Source of the DNA: Strigamia acuminata
Lineage: Eukaryota; Arthropoda; Chilopoda; Geophilomorpha; Linotaeniidae
DNA length: 64,000 nucleotides
Assembly (NCBI GenBank): GCA_949358305.1
Contig: OX442320.1
Location: forward strand, 3,054,259 to 3,118,258
Direction of reading: 5' to 3'
Made by a program: the position numbers and the translations under genes. Shown in pieces: positions 18,335 through 29,405 of this stretch. Under the pieces are notes generated by a model. It searched no databases and was not told the origin of the DNA. It worked only from the letters and a program-made list of their open reading frames with translations. The first letter of the stretch is position 1; the number at the start of each line of letters is the position of its first letter.

Positions 18335-21214
18335 ATGACGAAAACTACCGCAGAAGACAGAAAAAGGCGTAACGACGAAAAAGAGAGAAAGGAAACCGAA
18401 GAGATCGAACGCCAAAAAGCGGAAGAAGCGAACCACGTGGAACCAGAAGTCGAGACTAACTCGACTGAAGTTTCAACGGAATCATCAAGTGAAGGCCTTC
18501 CCCTTGCAAGACAACTTCCGTTCACGGGAGGCGAATTCGAAGGATCAGGAAGCTCTCACGAAGAAAACAGACTAAATAAATCGTTCGAAAACCCTCGATT
18601 CGGATTGAAAAGCCCCAGACCAGTCGAAAAGGATCCCAGTGAAATGGATCTAATGACTCTTCTAAATAAAGCGGCAAGTACAGGCGCCGCAATTATCAAC
18701 GAGGCTACCCGAGCCGACCAAGCGAGAACAGCCGCGTTGGAAAAGAAGAAAAACGAATTGATGGAAGATTTAGCCAGAGAGCATCGCGAGAAGCTAGCTG
18801 CCATGGAACAGAGCTTGGCACAAGAACGTCAAGCTAAGCAGATGGCGGCCGCCCGTGAAAGCCAAGAAAAGCAAATGGCAATGGAGCGCGAGCTGGCTCG
18901 AGAATTGCTCGCGAAGCAAAAAATAATCGAACGAGAAATGGCAAAGGACTACCAGATCCGGCCACCAAGCAACGGGTTAAGCCAGCATTCGGAGCCAAAC
19001 TCCGTACAGAGCTCCCCAGAACGGTCTCACACAGCTAAGGAGCTGGTAGCCAAAGCAATAGAAGTAACTCGAGTGGCCTGCGCACACGGCATCGAGATCG
19101 ATCAGGACAAGGATCCTTACGCAGAACTAAGCCGAGTAATCGACCTGGTAAATCAGAGGACTGAAAAAAGATCGGCAGAAAACACGGCCAGACGCGGGGA
19201 GAAACGACGTCGGGTCGGAGCGGATCGACAACAGTCCGAGACCGGCGGCGAAGCAACGTCAGACAGTGAAAGTATCGACTCTCAAACATCTCACGGCAGT
19301 ATCCGAGTCAACGGACTAGATAGCATCTTGAACGAATCGGACGAAGTCAAAGGAGAACTATACGAGGCGTTTATACAGGATAGGAGGAATAATCAGGGCG
19401 CGCAATCATGGGCAATAAAAAACTCATTTGCAATGAAAACTGGCCAAACCAGTAATACCAACCCAGGCGACCCTAACACCGAACTAATCAGATGTATAAA
19501 TCAGAAGAACCAGATACGCAACGAAGCAGGTCGAAATAAACTGGCCATGCCGACGCTCGAGGAGATTAACGCCGTTAAAAATCACCTCGAAAAGAAGCAC
19601 GCCGCCGAAGCATATGCTGGAAGAGACTCCTATGTTTTTATCAAAAAAACGAACGAAGGCCTCACGGGGACCCGACTGGACGATCTGATACCGCCCGGAA
19701 CAAAGTTGAGCCGAACCTCCGCTCCGGAAAAATCGAACCCCGATAACTCAACGGTAGCGCAAGACCTCACGAATAATCCGAACGCCGCGGGATCATCAGG
19801 GCAAACGTCGTTCCAACACAATCAATTCGGACTGACAGGCAACGGTACGCATTACCCAAGCCTCCCTTCCGACAATCCACGATCATCACCGCTGCCTAGT
19901 GAGACTGACTCGCTAAGCAACCAACTACGGACGATGAAAGACGAACTCCTTCAAGCCATGGACCAAAAACTTCAACAGAGCCGTGGCCAAGAGACCGAGG
20001 AAGACGATCGAAGCGAAGGATTGTTGAAACGTTACTCCGCGGACCGATGGCTGTATTCTCGCAAGGATAACAACATCAAGTGGACGACCCTGAGACTAAT
20101 TAAGTTCGACGGATCCTGGAACGCTGGCAACTTGTTTTTGGACGAAGTCGCCCTGACGATTAATCGTTTAGGAGCGGAACCCGACGAAATGGTTGCACGC
20201 GGAATACCAGAAATGCTGATCAACCGGGCCCGAAACTGGTACGCTGATGTCCAACCCCGAAACTGGGAAGACTTCGTCATAAAGTTCCACAATCAATATG
20301 GCGAGACGAGCCAAGAAATCCAGAAAAGAGTAAGCTCTATGAAGCAAGCTCCCGGGGAAACTCTGAGGGAGTACGTACAACGAGCCGACAGCCTGTTCCG
20401 TGAAATGGACAAACCATTTGACCAACACGCTCAGAAAGCTCTCTTCGAACAAGGACTAAACGAAACCGCAACCAAAGTCCTACGAGAAATGAACGCTCCT
20501 AAAGGGGATAATTTCAAAGCCATCCTCGCTTTCGTCGAGAAAAAACACACCGAAGTAAACGCTCGGTATAACGAAAATCTGACAAAAGAAGAACGAGCTC
20601 TAGGAGTGGCTCGGCAGCAACGAATACAGGAACGCAGCATAGACTCCACTAAGCTGCTCCAATCGCGAAATTATCTAAACGGAAGTATAGAGCCACTCCC
20701 CTCAAAGAAAAACCAACAAGCTTCCAACCCGTTACCACCTCCAAATAAGGCCTATCGCACGCAAACTAACGCCGCCGAGGAAAAGTCGGAAGACGAAATA
20801 AGCGAAGATTCTGAGCAATTCTCGGAAAGCGATGAGGTCGACGAAGGTATCAACGAGGTTGTACATGCAAACATGGGGAAGGAACTGGCACCCAGCTACC
20901 GACCTCAGATGAAGTCCAGAAAATCGGAGCATCACAACCCGAAAACAGAGGCGACTTCTGAGAAGAAAGACTACCCCAAAAAACCTTTTGTGCGGGAGGG
21001 AAAGAAGAAAAGCCCTTGTAATTTCTGCAACGAGGACGGCCACTGGCGTCAGACCTGCCCGAAATTGGCAAAGAAAAAAGCCGACGACAAGGCCGCAGAG
21101 AGAGAAGAGCTAGTGAGATTGCTCGCTAAGGAGCAAGAAAAAGTCTTGAAGGAACTCACCGCCAAATTCGACAGTATGTCAAAAAACTGGAACTCGCGGG
21201 CGGAACAAAAATAA
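18335..21214 (+). CDS. Gag protein of element A (959 aa)
   Basis: Structural protein that would form the particle and package the RNA. The first third is highly charged and predicted coiled coil (Glu/Lys/Ala-rich heptads, about residues 110-215). A retrotransposon capsid region follows at about 570-740 (starting near KFDGSWNAG and including the ETLREYVQRA block). An acidic linker comes next, then a single CCHC knuckle at about 895-910 (CNFCNEDGHWRQTC). It is very long for a gypsy Gag. The ATG at 18335 is the first in frame, 75 bp after the primer site. Near its end the frame carries the frameshift heptamer, so most ribosomes end here and a minority continue into pol. Confidence 0.9.
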   Translation: MTKTTAEDRKRRNDEKERKETEEIERQKAEEANHVEPEVETNSTEVSTESSSEGLPLARQLPFTGGEFEGSGSSHEENRLNKSFENPRFGLKSPRPVEKDPSEMDLMTLLNKAASTGAAIINEATRADQARTAALEKKKNELMEDLAREHREKLAAMEQSLAQERQAKQMAAARESQEKQMAMERELARELLAKQKIIEREMAKDYQIRPPSNGLSQHSEPNSVQSSPERSHTAKELVAKAIEVTRVACAHGIEIDQDKDPYAELSRVIDLVNQRTEKRSAENTARRGEKRRRVGADRQQSETGGEATSDSESIDSQTSHGSIRVNGLDSILNESDEVKGELYEAFIQDRRNNQGAQSWAIKNSFAMKTGQTSNTNPGDPNTELIRCINQKNQIRNEAGRNKLAMPTLEEINAVKNHLEKKHAAEAYAGRDSYVFIKKTNEGLTGTRLDDLIPPGTKLSRTSAPEKSNPDNSTVAQDLTNNPNAAGSSGQTSFQHNQFGLTGNGTHYPSLPSDNPRSSPLPSETDSLSNQLRTMKDELLQAMDQKLQQSRGQETEEDDRSEGLLKRYSADRWLYSRKDNNIKWTTLRLIKFDGSWNAGNLFLDEVALTINRLGAEPDEMVARGIPEMLINRARNWYADVQPRNWEDFVIKFHNQYGETSQEIQKRVSSMKQAPGETLREYVQRADSLFREMDKPFDQHAQKALFEQGLNETATKVLREMNAPKGDNFKAILAFVEKKHTEVNARYNENLTKEERALGVARQQRIQERSIDSTKLLQSRNYLNGSIEPLPSKKNQQASNPLPPPNKAYRTQTNAAEEKSEDEISEDSEQFSESDEVDEGINEVVHANMGKELAPSYRPQMKSRKSEHHNPKTEATSEKKDYPKKPFVREGKKKSPCNFCNEDGHWRQTCPKLAKKKADDKAAEREELVRLLAKEQEKVLKELTAKFDSMSKNWNSRAEQK

Positions 21215-21231
21215 TTCCACATCCGCTCGCG
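21181..21231 (+). promoter_or_regulatory. -1 ribosomal frameshift cassette, gag/pol of element A
   Basis: The heptamer A-AAA-AAC at 21181-21187 is in the correct gag phase. A 7-base spacer follows, then a 9-bp stem (CGCGGGCGG at 21195-21203 with CCGCTCGCG at 21223-21231, one G-U pair) closing a 19-base loop that contains the gag stop. The -1 frame is open from upstream of the heptamer straight into pol. All of this is seen directly; frameshifting itself is inferred from the rules for such signals. Confidence 0.85.
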
Positions 21232-21246
21232 ATAACTTCAAAAACA

Positions 21247-24200
21247 ATGGACCTTACACTAGTGGAAAAACAAATTAAAGAAATGAAAAAATTGTTAGAA
21301 TTTTTCGAGGAAGCTGCCAACGAGGAAGTCACAACTCCAACCAAAAAACGGGAATTCGAAATTAGAGACGAAGACGGCATAGCCAACGCTTTCATGACTT
21401 TACCGCTTGACCAAGGGGCCAATCCTCTTAAAAAGCGAATACTTCGTTGCAACCTATCAACAGAAGCGAAGAGCGTACTGGCAAAAATACCGGTCTCTTT
21501 CGGCAAAAAGGTGTTAATGGGACTACTCGACTCGGGAGCGGATCAGTCGTTTATCTCCACCGACTTGTTCGAATCACTCGAAGAAAAAATACAGAAAAAA
21601 TTACGGGGAATGAACGAGAATATTCGAGTTCTTACGGCAGCGGGAGAAGTTAGAGCAGTGGGGACGTTATCAACCGATTTCGTATGGGAAGGAGGCACGA
21701 TTAAGCATTTCTTCATCGTGTTACCAACCCGAGACACAATCCTGCTGATAGGAATGGATTTGATGGAACGGATGAACATCCAGCCCAACCCAGTCACACG
21801 TTCGTGGAATTACATCGACAACCACGAGGACCCACGACTACCCATAATACCTCCGGAACTCCTAGACAAAGCTAAGGACGACGAGGAATGGGGAGGAGGC
21901 AAAATTAAAAAGTTCATCCAAGACTATAATTTTAAATCATTTAATACTATCCTCCAGGAGGAGAATTTAATACATAATCTGGCAGTAGACGCCAATCTTG
22001 GAGAAGAACAAACGAAACTCCTCGAAGAAATGCTCAAGAAGCACTCGAAGAACTTAAATAAGGATCCAGGGAAGACAAGTTACGTAATGCACGAGATCGA
22101 ATTGGTTACGGGCAAACCGGTACGAGTGCCTTTTAAGACTATGAATCCCCAGAAGAGACACATCGTAAGAACAATGTGCAATGAGTTGCTCGAAAAAGGG
22201 ATCGTGTCGCACGCCATCGGAGAGTATGGAATGAGGATTGTCCTCGTCATGCGACCAGGCTCCGAACCGCGCCTCTGCATCGATTATAGACCTTTAAACG
22301 CCATAACCGTCATTGACCCCATCCAAATGCCATCAATAGAAGCAATTTTACGAGAACTCGCCCCATTTAACTGGGTCACGACCATGGACTTGTCCAAGGG
22401 TTACTGGCAGGTTGAATTGCGGGAAGAGGATAAGGAGAAAACAGCTTTTTGGGCACCACAGGGTCGACTGATGTTTAATGTAATGCCCTTCGGGTTAGTA
22501 AACGCACCCGCCACCTTTCAAAAATTAATAGAAAAAGTTCTCGGCGATGCCTTACACAAATACGCATGGGCTTATCTTGACGACATAGTAATAGTCTCTC
22601 AGACCTTTACAGACCACTTGATGCATGTGAATGACGTCATGGAGCGACTCACAAAGGCCGGACTAAACATCCATCCAGGGAAAAGTAAATTTTGCCGCAA
22701 AGAATTGGCATTCCTGGGTTACACAGTCGGAACAGGTGGCCTATCCATCGACCCGAAAAAGACCCAGGCCATTAGCCAGTTCCCCGCCCCGGAAGATGTA
22801 AAAGGAGTCCAACGTTTCATGGGCATGGTGAATTTCTTCAATCGGATGCTCCCAAATTTGGCAGACGTCGCGGCGCCCATCACAGATCTGTTACGCAATG
22901 ATAAAGATTTCGAGTGGACTGACCACTGCGAAACATCGTTTAACAAAATAAAACAAATGTTGATCGATGTAAAACGGATTCCCCTACCAGATCTTAATCG
23001 AGAATTCACTCTTCACACCGACGCCAGTCGAATTGGCCTAGGTGCTGCGTTGCTTCAAAGGCATGACATCGACGGAGTAGAATTAGAGGTCCCGACGATG
23101 TTCATCAGCCGGAAATTACAAGCAGCCGAAAAGAATTATAATGCGACAGAGTTAGAATGTCTAGCCGTTGTCTGGGCAATCCGAAAATTCAGACCATACC
23201 TGGAATTTACCAAGTTCAACGTACAAACCGACCACGAAGCACTAAAATGGTTAATGGCGTTGAAGGAACCGTCCGGAAGAATGGCTCGCTGGCAGCTAGA
23301 ATTAATGGCTTGTGACTTAATCATTGAATACCGACCCGGAAAATTCAACGTCGTGGCAGACGCCCTCTCACGAGCCCCAGCTTCAGACCCCGAAGACGAG
23401 ACCGACTGCGGAGAAGACGACTCACGCCTCTTCTACTGTCCGAACCCCGTTCGAAAATGGGAATTTAAGAAACTAAACGAATTACCCAAGGAGAAACTCG
23501 AGTCAGGAGACCAAAATTATTACAATTATTGGCTCCGAGCGTACCAGTCTGTCAAGGACGCTCACCCAAATTACGAGCTAACGATAGAACCTCGAATCTC
23601 CGACAAGTACGTTCGAGCATTCGTCGCCCACGTAAGCAAGGGGACGAACAGCAAGCCGCCCACCAGGGACGAATTAATAGCCGCCCAAATGACAGACGAC
23701 TTCTGTAAAACTTATCGAGACTTCATCACAGATAAAAAATTCCCCGACAAGAATTTCGACGAAATCCAACGCGAAGAATTCGAAAGAGAAGCCTCCACGT
23801 ACTTAATCGAGGATGGACTTCTACTAAAACACCACCCGAATTTCCGCGATGATCTGACGGAGACAGGTACTTCGATGAAAGTCGTTATACCCAGGAGTCT
23901 GCTAACAAGGTTTCTGTGGATGGTCCACGGACACCCACTCGCCGGACATTCTGGAGTGGCCAGAACAATCTACCGTGCGAACCAACTCTATTTTTGGCCC
24001 AAAATGACCCGAGATATTGTTCGTTTCATTCACCACTGCCCCAGATGCCAAGCGTGCAAACCTAGGACGCCCAAGAATTACGAAAGAATCTCACTCGGCC
24101 CCTTCGCACCCTTCGACTGCTGGAGCGTGGATTTAATGGGCCCAAAACCCACGTCATCCAATAAAAACAAATATATTTTAGTAATCATGGATGTCGCGAC

Positions 24201-25260
24201 CGGATGGCCCGAGCTCTTTCCAATGGAGAGACCAACTAAGCAGAAAATCATTCGATGTTTGTACGAAGTGGCGCTTCATTTCGGATTCCCTCGGAAACTA
24301 ATTTCCGATAATGGACCACAGTTTGCGTCAAATTTGTATAAAGACTTCTGTAAAAAATTCGACATCGAGACATCATACACATCAACCTATAATCCACGGG
24401 CCAATCCCGTCGAAAGGTTAAATCGCGACATAAAATATGCGCTGGCAATTTTCACCGATGTTCACTCCAGCTGGGACGAATATCTTCGTGAAATTGCCTT
24501 CAGCATCCGCACGACGATCTCGAGGAACCGCAAATTTTCTCCCGCGTTTCTAAACTTCGCTCGGGAACTCAGAGTACCCTGGGACCCGCGAATACCGGAG
24601 GAAATACTGGAAATCGATCCCGAGAAGCCTCACATTTATGTCGATAGATTGGAGCAAATAATTTCGGCCACTTATCAACACATGATGTCTCACATATTCG
24701 ACATGAGAGATCGTATTAGCATTGCTGGAAAGGATCGGCCCTTCTGCAATTTTAAAGTCAATGACCTCGTCTGGAAAGACACACATATTCAGTCCAGCGC
24801 CGATAAGGGGATCCACGCAGGCCTAGCAGACAAACGCGACGGCCCGTACGTCATACTCGAAGCCCACGGCGGAAACGCTTTCAAGCTAAAAAGATTGGCA
24901 GACAACGTTAATTTTAGATCGATCCACGCCCGAGAATTAACTCCATACTTACCTGAGTTTCCTCAAGAGGCTTGGACGGAATATCAGACGAAACCAGCGC
25001 AAAATCCAATTATTCGCGACATGTTTTTAGATGAACAAACTGGCCCAACCAATTTAGTTCAAGATGAGTTACACGAAGCGGCCGACGCCCCGGATGAGAT
25101 TTCGGAGAGGGAGGAAATAGTCGAAGAATCTCCTAAAAAAGGAAAGCAATCAAACAAAAATAAGACTACAAGAATCCTCAAACCTGATAAAATATACGGT
25201 ATGCGTCGACGCAAGCCAAACCCGTTCATAAAAGACGGGAAACTCGTCGGAAAACAATAA
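21247..25260 (+). CDS. Pol polyprotein of element A (1337 aa from ATG; -1 relative to gag)
   Basis: Domains in order: aspartic protease with DSGA (about residue 96) and the later IGMD block; reverse transcriptase with TMDLSKGYW and YLDD (about 443); RNase H starting at HTDAS (about 591), with ELE and TDHEAL; integrase zinc-binding HHCC (near 900-945); integrase core with Asp in WSVDLMG (about 961), Asp in DNGPQF (about 1021) and Glu in VERLN (about 1056); and a GPY/F motif (KRDGPYV, about 1199). The tail is acidic then basic. All catalytic residues are present. The frame is open upstream of the ATG through the frameshift site, so it is probably made as Gag-Pol. There is no chromodomain. Confidence 0.95.
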   Translation: MDLTLVEKQIKEMKKLLEFFEEAANEEVTTPTKKREFEIRDEDGIANAFMTLPLDQGANPLKKRILRCNLSTEAKSVLAKIPVSFGKKVLMGLLDSGADQSFISTDLFESLEEKIQKKLRGMNENIRVLTAAGEVRAVGTLSTDFVWEGGTIKHFFIVLPTRDTILLIGMDLMERMNIQPNPVTRSWNYIDNHEDPRLPIIPPELLDKAKDDEEWGGGKIKKFIQDYNFKSFNTILQEENLIHNLAVDANLGEEQTKLLEEMLKKHSKNLNKDPGKTSYVMHEIELVTGKPVRVPFKTMNPQKRHIVRTMCNELLEKGIVSHAIGEYGMRIVLVMRPGSEPRLCIDYRPLNAITVIDPIQMPSIEAILRELAPFNWVTTMDLSKGYWQVELREEDKEKTAFWAPQGRLMFNVMPFGLVNAPATFQKLIEKVLGDALHKYAWAYLDDIVIVSQTFTDHLMHVNDVMERLTKAGLNIHPGKSKFCRKELAFLGYTVGTGGLSIDPKKTQAISQFPAPEDVKGVQRFMGMVNFFNRMLPNLADVAAPITDLLRNDKDFEWTDHCETSFNKIKQMLIDVKRIPLPDLNREFTLHTDASRIGLGAALLQRHDIDGVELEVPTMFISRKLQAAEKNYNATELECLAVVWAIRKFRPYLEFTKFNVQTDHEALKWLMALKEPSGRMARWQLELMACDLIIEYRPGKFNVVADALSRAPASDPEDETDCGEDDSRLFYCPNPVRKWEFKKLNELPKEKLESGDQNYYNYWLRAYQSVKDAHPNYELTIEPRISDKYVRAFVAHVSKGTNSKPPTRDELIAAQMTDDFCKTYRDFITDKKFPDKNFDEIQREEFEREASTYLIEDGLLLKHHPNFRDDLTETGTSMKVVIPRSLLTRFLWMVHGHPLAGHSGVARTIYRANQLYFWPKMTRDIVRFIHHCPRCQACKPRTPKNYERISLGPFAPFDCWSVDLMGPKPTSSNKNKYILVIMDVATGWPELFPMERPTKQKIIRCLYEVALHFGFPRKLISDNGPQFASNLYKDFCKKFDIETSYTSTYNPRANPVERLNRDIKYALAIFTDVHSSWDEYLREIAFSIRTTISRNRKFSPAFLNFARELRVPWDPRIPEEILEIDPEKPHIYVDRLEQIISATYQHMMSHIFDMRDRISIAGKDRPFCNFKVNDLVWKDTHIQSSADKGIHAGLADKRDGPYVILEAHGGNAFKLKRLADNVNFRSIHARELTPYLPEFPQEAWTEYQTKPAQNPIIRDMFLDEQTGPTNLVQDELHEAADAPDEISEREEIVEESPKKGKQSNKNKTTRILKPDKIYGMRRRKPNPFIKDGKLVGKQ

Positions 25261-25478
25261 GCGACTCCAGCCATTGTCTCAAACAATCGATAAAAACAAC
25301 CACAGGGGGGACACCTGTTACGTCCCACAATGCGTCTTAATTGGCCAAACCAATCAAAGACGACATGAGACTAATAGTTAACCTCTAACCCGACCCACAC
25401 TTATCACTGTCATCTCCGACTAAGCGACGATCACCTCGAGGCAGCCGTAAATCAAAGTATCAAATTAATTTTCGAAAA
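25261..25478 (+). other. Spacer between pol and third gene of element A
   Basis: 218 bp without a long frame. It has a purine run AGGGGGGACA near 25302 that could be an internal polypurine tract or a splice-related element. A subgenomic message for the third gene would need a 3' splice site or promoter here, and I do not see a strong one. Confidence 0.4.
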
Positions 25479-28400
25479 ATGAGAAATGATTGGAAGAAAG
25501 AAATTGAACGGGCCGTAAACAACGCTTCCGAGGATGACGACGAAGATCAAGTGGATTTATTACAAATCGTCGTAAACAACGAAGAGGGAAATTGGGACGA
25601 ACCCAATGAACCCGATGCCCAACCCGACGTAAGTAAAAAAAAAAATAGAAAAAATTCAATTATCGATAATTAAAAATACGAAATAAGTTCGTGGACTGAC
25701 CACGAACGAAGAAATAATTTAACTTTAAGTGACAAATTGTCAAAATTAATCAAATACCGAAAGAAAAAGTAACTTCAAGACACGTGGTCGAAAAGCACAT
25801 GGCCGACCATGACGCCATCTTGTGTTAGACGAAAGAATCTCTAAAAAATATGACAAATAAATCAACGATCCTAATATATTCATTAATATTCTAATATTTA
25901 GGACGGATATCGCACTACGTGGGGGCAAATCGACCCGAAAAGAGTTTCCGCAGGCAGCTTATGGCGTGAAGTCATCCCCATACTGTTCCGACAAGCGCTC
26001 GAAGAATCGGTCGACTTTGAACCATGGAAAATTCGCCTTTTATTATCTCGTGCGATCAGCCGCTACTGGTCCAGCCAGCAAACGTTGATCCACTACATGC
26101 CGCGCCAATACCAAGCAGCTTTGCGGGCGGTAATTTCTAGAAATATGGATCCGCCGGCGCCAATCCCGAATCCACTAATCCGAGCCGCCTTTCCAGACGA
26201 CCAACGGGGATGGGAAGTGTACGAGCAATGGCGCGACGCCGAAACGGAAGAAGAAAAACACGAAATCCATATGGCGTATTACGAGGAGGTGAGGCGGACC
26301 GCTCATGACGAAGTTTTCGATTATCTGCAGCCGGACGGTTACTCGACCGAGGAAATTAAGATTTGGCTCCAGCAAATCCGAGACGATCGACCCGACCGCC
26401 CAGATTGGAGGCCAAGACATGGCTTTATTTCCTCGCAACGAGCAATGCACCAATTGCACTTTTTAGGTTTCTTTGGTCGCAAACGCCAGAAGGCCGAGAA
26501 ACGTCTCTCCAACGAGCACGACGAAGGAGGCTGCTCAGCGAAGAAACAATGCCTGGACAAGCCAAGCACTTCCAGCAGCGCGCAGAATAAGAAACCCGCG
26601 ACAAAGAAACGCCTGGCCAAACCAAGCGCTTTCTCTCGCCTAGGGAAGACTGATTTCCCAAAAACATCACGATTCCAATCCAGGGACGCCCCGTCAAACA
26701 GTCGAAGAAGAGAGAATGTACGCGAACGCCCCGACTGCCGAGAAGATCAACGCCGACGCGATAAGAACCAAGAAAGTTGGGACGATTATCGTAGAAATTA
26801 CTTCAGACGGCGGGAGGAGAACAGAGAATCGTGGAACAGACACCGAGAGGAGTTCCTACGCGAACGTGATGAGAAAGCCCGACGTGAACGAGAGAACCTC
26901 CGGTTACAGGACGAACGAAGAAGGAGAGGATCGGAGAGTCGCGCACGTTCATGGAAAGCGTATCGCGAAGAGGAAATACGACAGCGAGATAGGAGACGCT
27001 GTGAAGACATCAAATCAATTCGGGACAGTCCCGAACCGATGAAGATTGACGACGAAGTGATTATCGACGAGGTCCCCGAGCAGAAGAAGATGTATACTCA
27101 GGCGGATCTCCTCGCGGTGGTTATGAAATACCAACAAATGCAGCCGAAACCAATCTACCGCCCGACTCCCTCGACCGCCTCGAGTCTAGAGACGGCACCA
27201 AGTGCTTTCATCAAGCCAGAACTCTCGCTGACGGGAAGTGTAACATCCAGCGTCAGCCTCCCGAGCGCTTTTCGCAAGAAAGTAATAATCGGCGCACCGA
27301 CACTGAGTTCTGAAGAACAACTCAAACATCGAGAAGCTCGCTTTGGACCAGCCAAAGTCGAACCTCTCCCAACTATCCCCGAAGCTTCAACTTCAACGAG
27401 AACTCCAATTGTTTGGGACAAGCCCGAACCGGAAAAATCAAGACGTCTAGTCAGATCTGTGCCACAGCCAACGACATCCACGGGACCCAACCCGATGTTG
27501 CCAGCCCCAGCAGTCGTCCAAGCCTCGACTCCAATCAACCCTTCGGAGGTAACGTTGCAACAATTCCTGGACGTCACAACCGTGGAGCAGGCCAGAGCGC
27601 TTTTGTGCGAAATGGATTCGTACCAACAAAACGTGATCCAGAACGTCATCACGAATCTTCAGCGGATCTCGATTGAATATACGCAAAACAAGAATCGGAA
27701 TCACCCGAATTGGAACACGAGGATCGTGGTTGCCATTACCGATTTAATGTCGATTTTGCTGGCGGCCGCCACCTTCCGAAACGCGCGTGTCGCTGTGGCT
27801 GCCTGGATCGTGGTGGCCCACGAAGGTTTCCAAGTCCCGCCAGCCCTCGTAGACAGTTGGGCACGCCTAGTGCCCTCGGCGGCCGTAATTCGAGCCCAAA
27901 TGGTAGCCCAGGACCCGGATCCAGAGGCCTCCTACCAGAACGTGCGAGCGGCCATTCAACACCCGCTCCCGCCACCTTCGACGGCAGAGGAAACTCCGGC
28001 TCCCAGGGACCCGTCGCCTCCTCCTCCGCCTCCACCAACGGAGAAAAGACCTTCTGAGCCACTGGCCGAACCAGTCTCGCTCAAGAAGAAGGAAGTAAAA
28101 AGAAAAATGCTCCGCCCGAAGTCGAGCATAAAGGTTTCGAAGACAATCGAACCTCAGATCGCCGCCAGACTCAAAATGTATTTCCCGGGTTTGTCCTTGA
28201 CAAAGGACACGGAGGCGAAATTACTCCAAACCCCAGACCGTGGCTATTCTCTTTATGTCTGGATGAAGAACGCTATCGAAGCCGGAGCCGGAGGCGATCG
28301 CTTCATCCAACATCAACGACTGCTCCGAGCTCATCGCGCGCCAACCAGCATTGCCGAAGCCCAAAGAATTCATCACACCAATCAGGGGATGTCGCCCTTT

Positions 28401-28583
28401 TTGCCGCCGATTTGGGCCCACGAACGAACGGGAAATCCGCTGGAAGCGCCAGGTCACTTACGTTTCTACTTGAACGAGAGCGAAGACCCCTCGGACTACT
28501 CCTCAAAATTGACCACATCTCCCAACCTGGACGAACCAAGTTCGGAAGATAAGCCAAGTTACGCCGATAACTTGAAGAAATAA
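25479..28583 (+). CDS. Third gene of element A, spliced, unknown function (about 943 aa)
   Basis: Lies where env sits in retroviruses but has no signal peptide, no clear membrane anchor and no recognisable envelope feature. Exon 1 (25479-25628) codes for 50 residues, very acidic in the middle. The intron (25629-25901, GTAAGT...ATTTAG, 273 bp) is phase 0. Exon 2 (25902-28583) has no stop for 893 codons and lacks an ATG near its start, supporting splicing. Features: a conserved WKIR block near the start of exon 2; a YSTEEIKIWL helix-like block; a long Arg/Glu-rich charged region (residues about 230-400); a mostly alpha-helical central block with AAWIVVAHEG; proline-rich linkers; and a C-terminal block with LLRAHR and IWAHERTG. 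The same blocks in the same order occur in element B. I do not recognise the family. A nucleic-acid-binding or particle-associated role is only suggested by charge. Confidence 0.75.
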
Positions 28584-28776
28584 TTAATTACAAATTCATA
28601 ACGAGAAGACTGTCTTCTCTAAAAAACCCTGAAATTATTTATGTATCAATTTCAAGAATGTAAAATATTTTGTTCATCATTCATCATCATTTAATAAAAA
28701 GATTATTTATGATTAAAGATACTGTTCCACCTTTATTTAAAGGGGGGCCCCGATGATTTATTCTCGGGGAGGGACG
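28584..28776 (+). other. 3' untranslated region and polypurine tract of element A
   Basis: AT-rich DNA followed by GGGGAGGGACG (28766-28776) directly before the 3' LTR. The same GGAGGGACG precedes the 3' LTR of element B, supporting its role as plus-strand primer. Confidence 0.75.
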
Positions 28777-29405
28777 TGTGGTGATTCGGCATCACCTGAA
28801 GAAGTAATTGGTGACGATTATCATGTTATTGATTCTCGCCACTAGAGCGCGCTAGAAATACAGACTAGACTGACTAGTCTCGTGTTTCTGCGAACCTGCA
28901 TAATCAGAAGGATTTGCATATGACGTCATTTCCGGTTAATATATAACGTCAACGCTTGACCGGAAACGATACTACAGTTACCAATCTCAGCAAGAGCACC
29001 ATTTACCTCACCTTTCAGCCCGTTTCACGGATTGATCGAGGACCGGTGCCCGCTGACCATTCAACTGTACAACAGCCACATTTATTTAGCGTAGCCAAAC
29101 TACGCTAGAATAAATATCCGAACGATATTCGTTTAATTCGCACGAGAAAGCGAATTCTCGCGTGTTCATAACAACACGTGGAAATACCCTAGACAACAAA
29201 CACAGACCACGCGTAGGACTAAACAATTGGATCCGCCATTGTTTAGCGGCAACTCGTATTCGCAGCCGAATCCGAGGACCACCACAGGAAACATCTTAAC
29301 TTATATTTGTATTAGTAAGCGTGTTTTAATAAAGCAGTATTTGAAGTATATTGTATTCCTGAGTGTGTTATTTATTATCTTTAACCACAAAGTCGAATCA
29401 CGACA
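28777..29405 (+). repeat. 3' LTR of element A
   Basis: 629 bp, two substitutions relative to 17612-18240. Followed by the duplicated AAAT. Confidence 0.93.

Larger units (their letters stand above)
17612..29405 (+). mobile_element. Ty3/gypsy LTR retrotransposon A with a third gene, complete
   Basis: 11.8 kb, with 629-bp LTRs differing at two positions (17854/29019 and 18195/29360), TG...CA ends, and a 4-bp flanking duplication AAAT (17608-17611 and 29406-29409). Contents: proline-tRNA-like primer site, gag, -1 frameshift cassette, pol, an intron-containing third gene, polypurine tract. Every gene is open. The domain order protease-RT-RNase H-integrase and the GPY/F integrase tail place it in Ty3/gypsy. 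I cannot assign a clade. It shares its whole plan, including the third gene, with element B. Confidence 0.95.
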
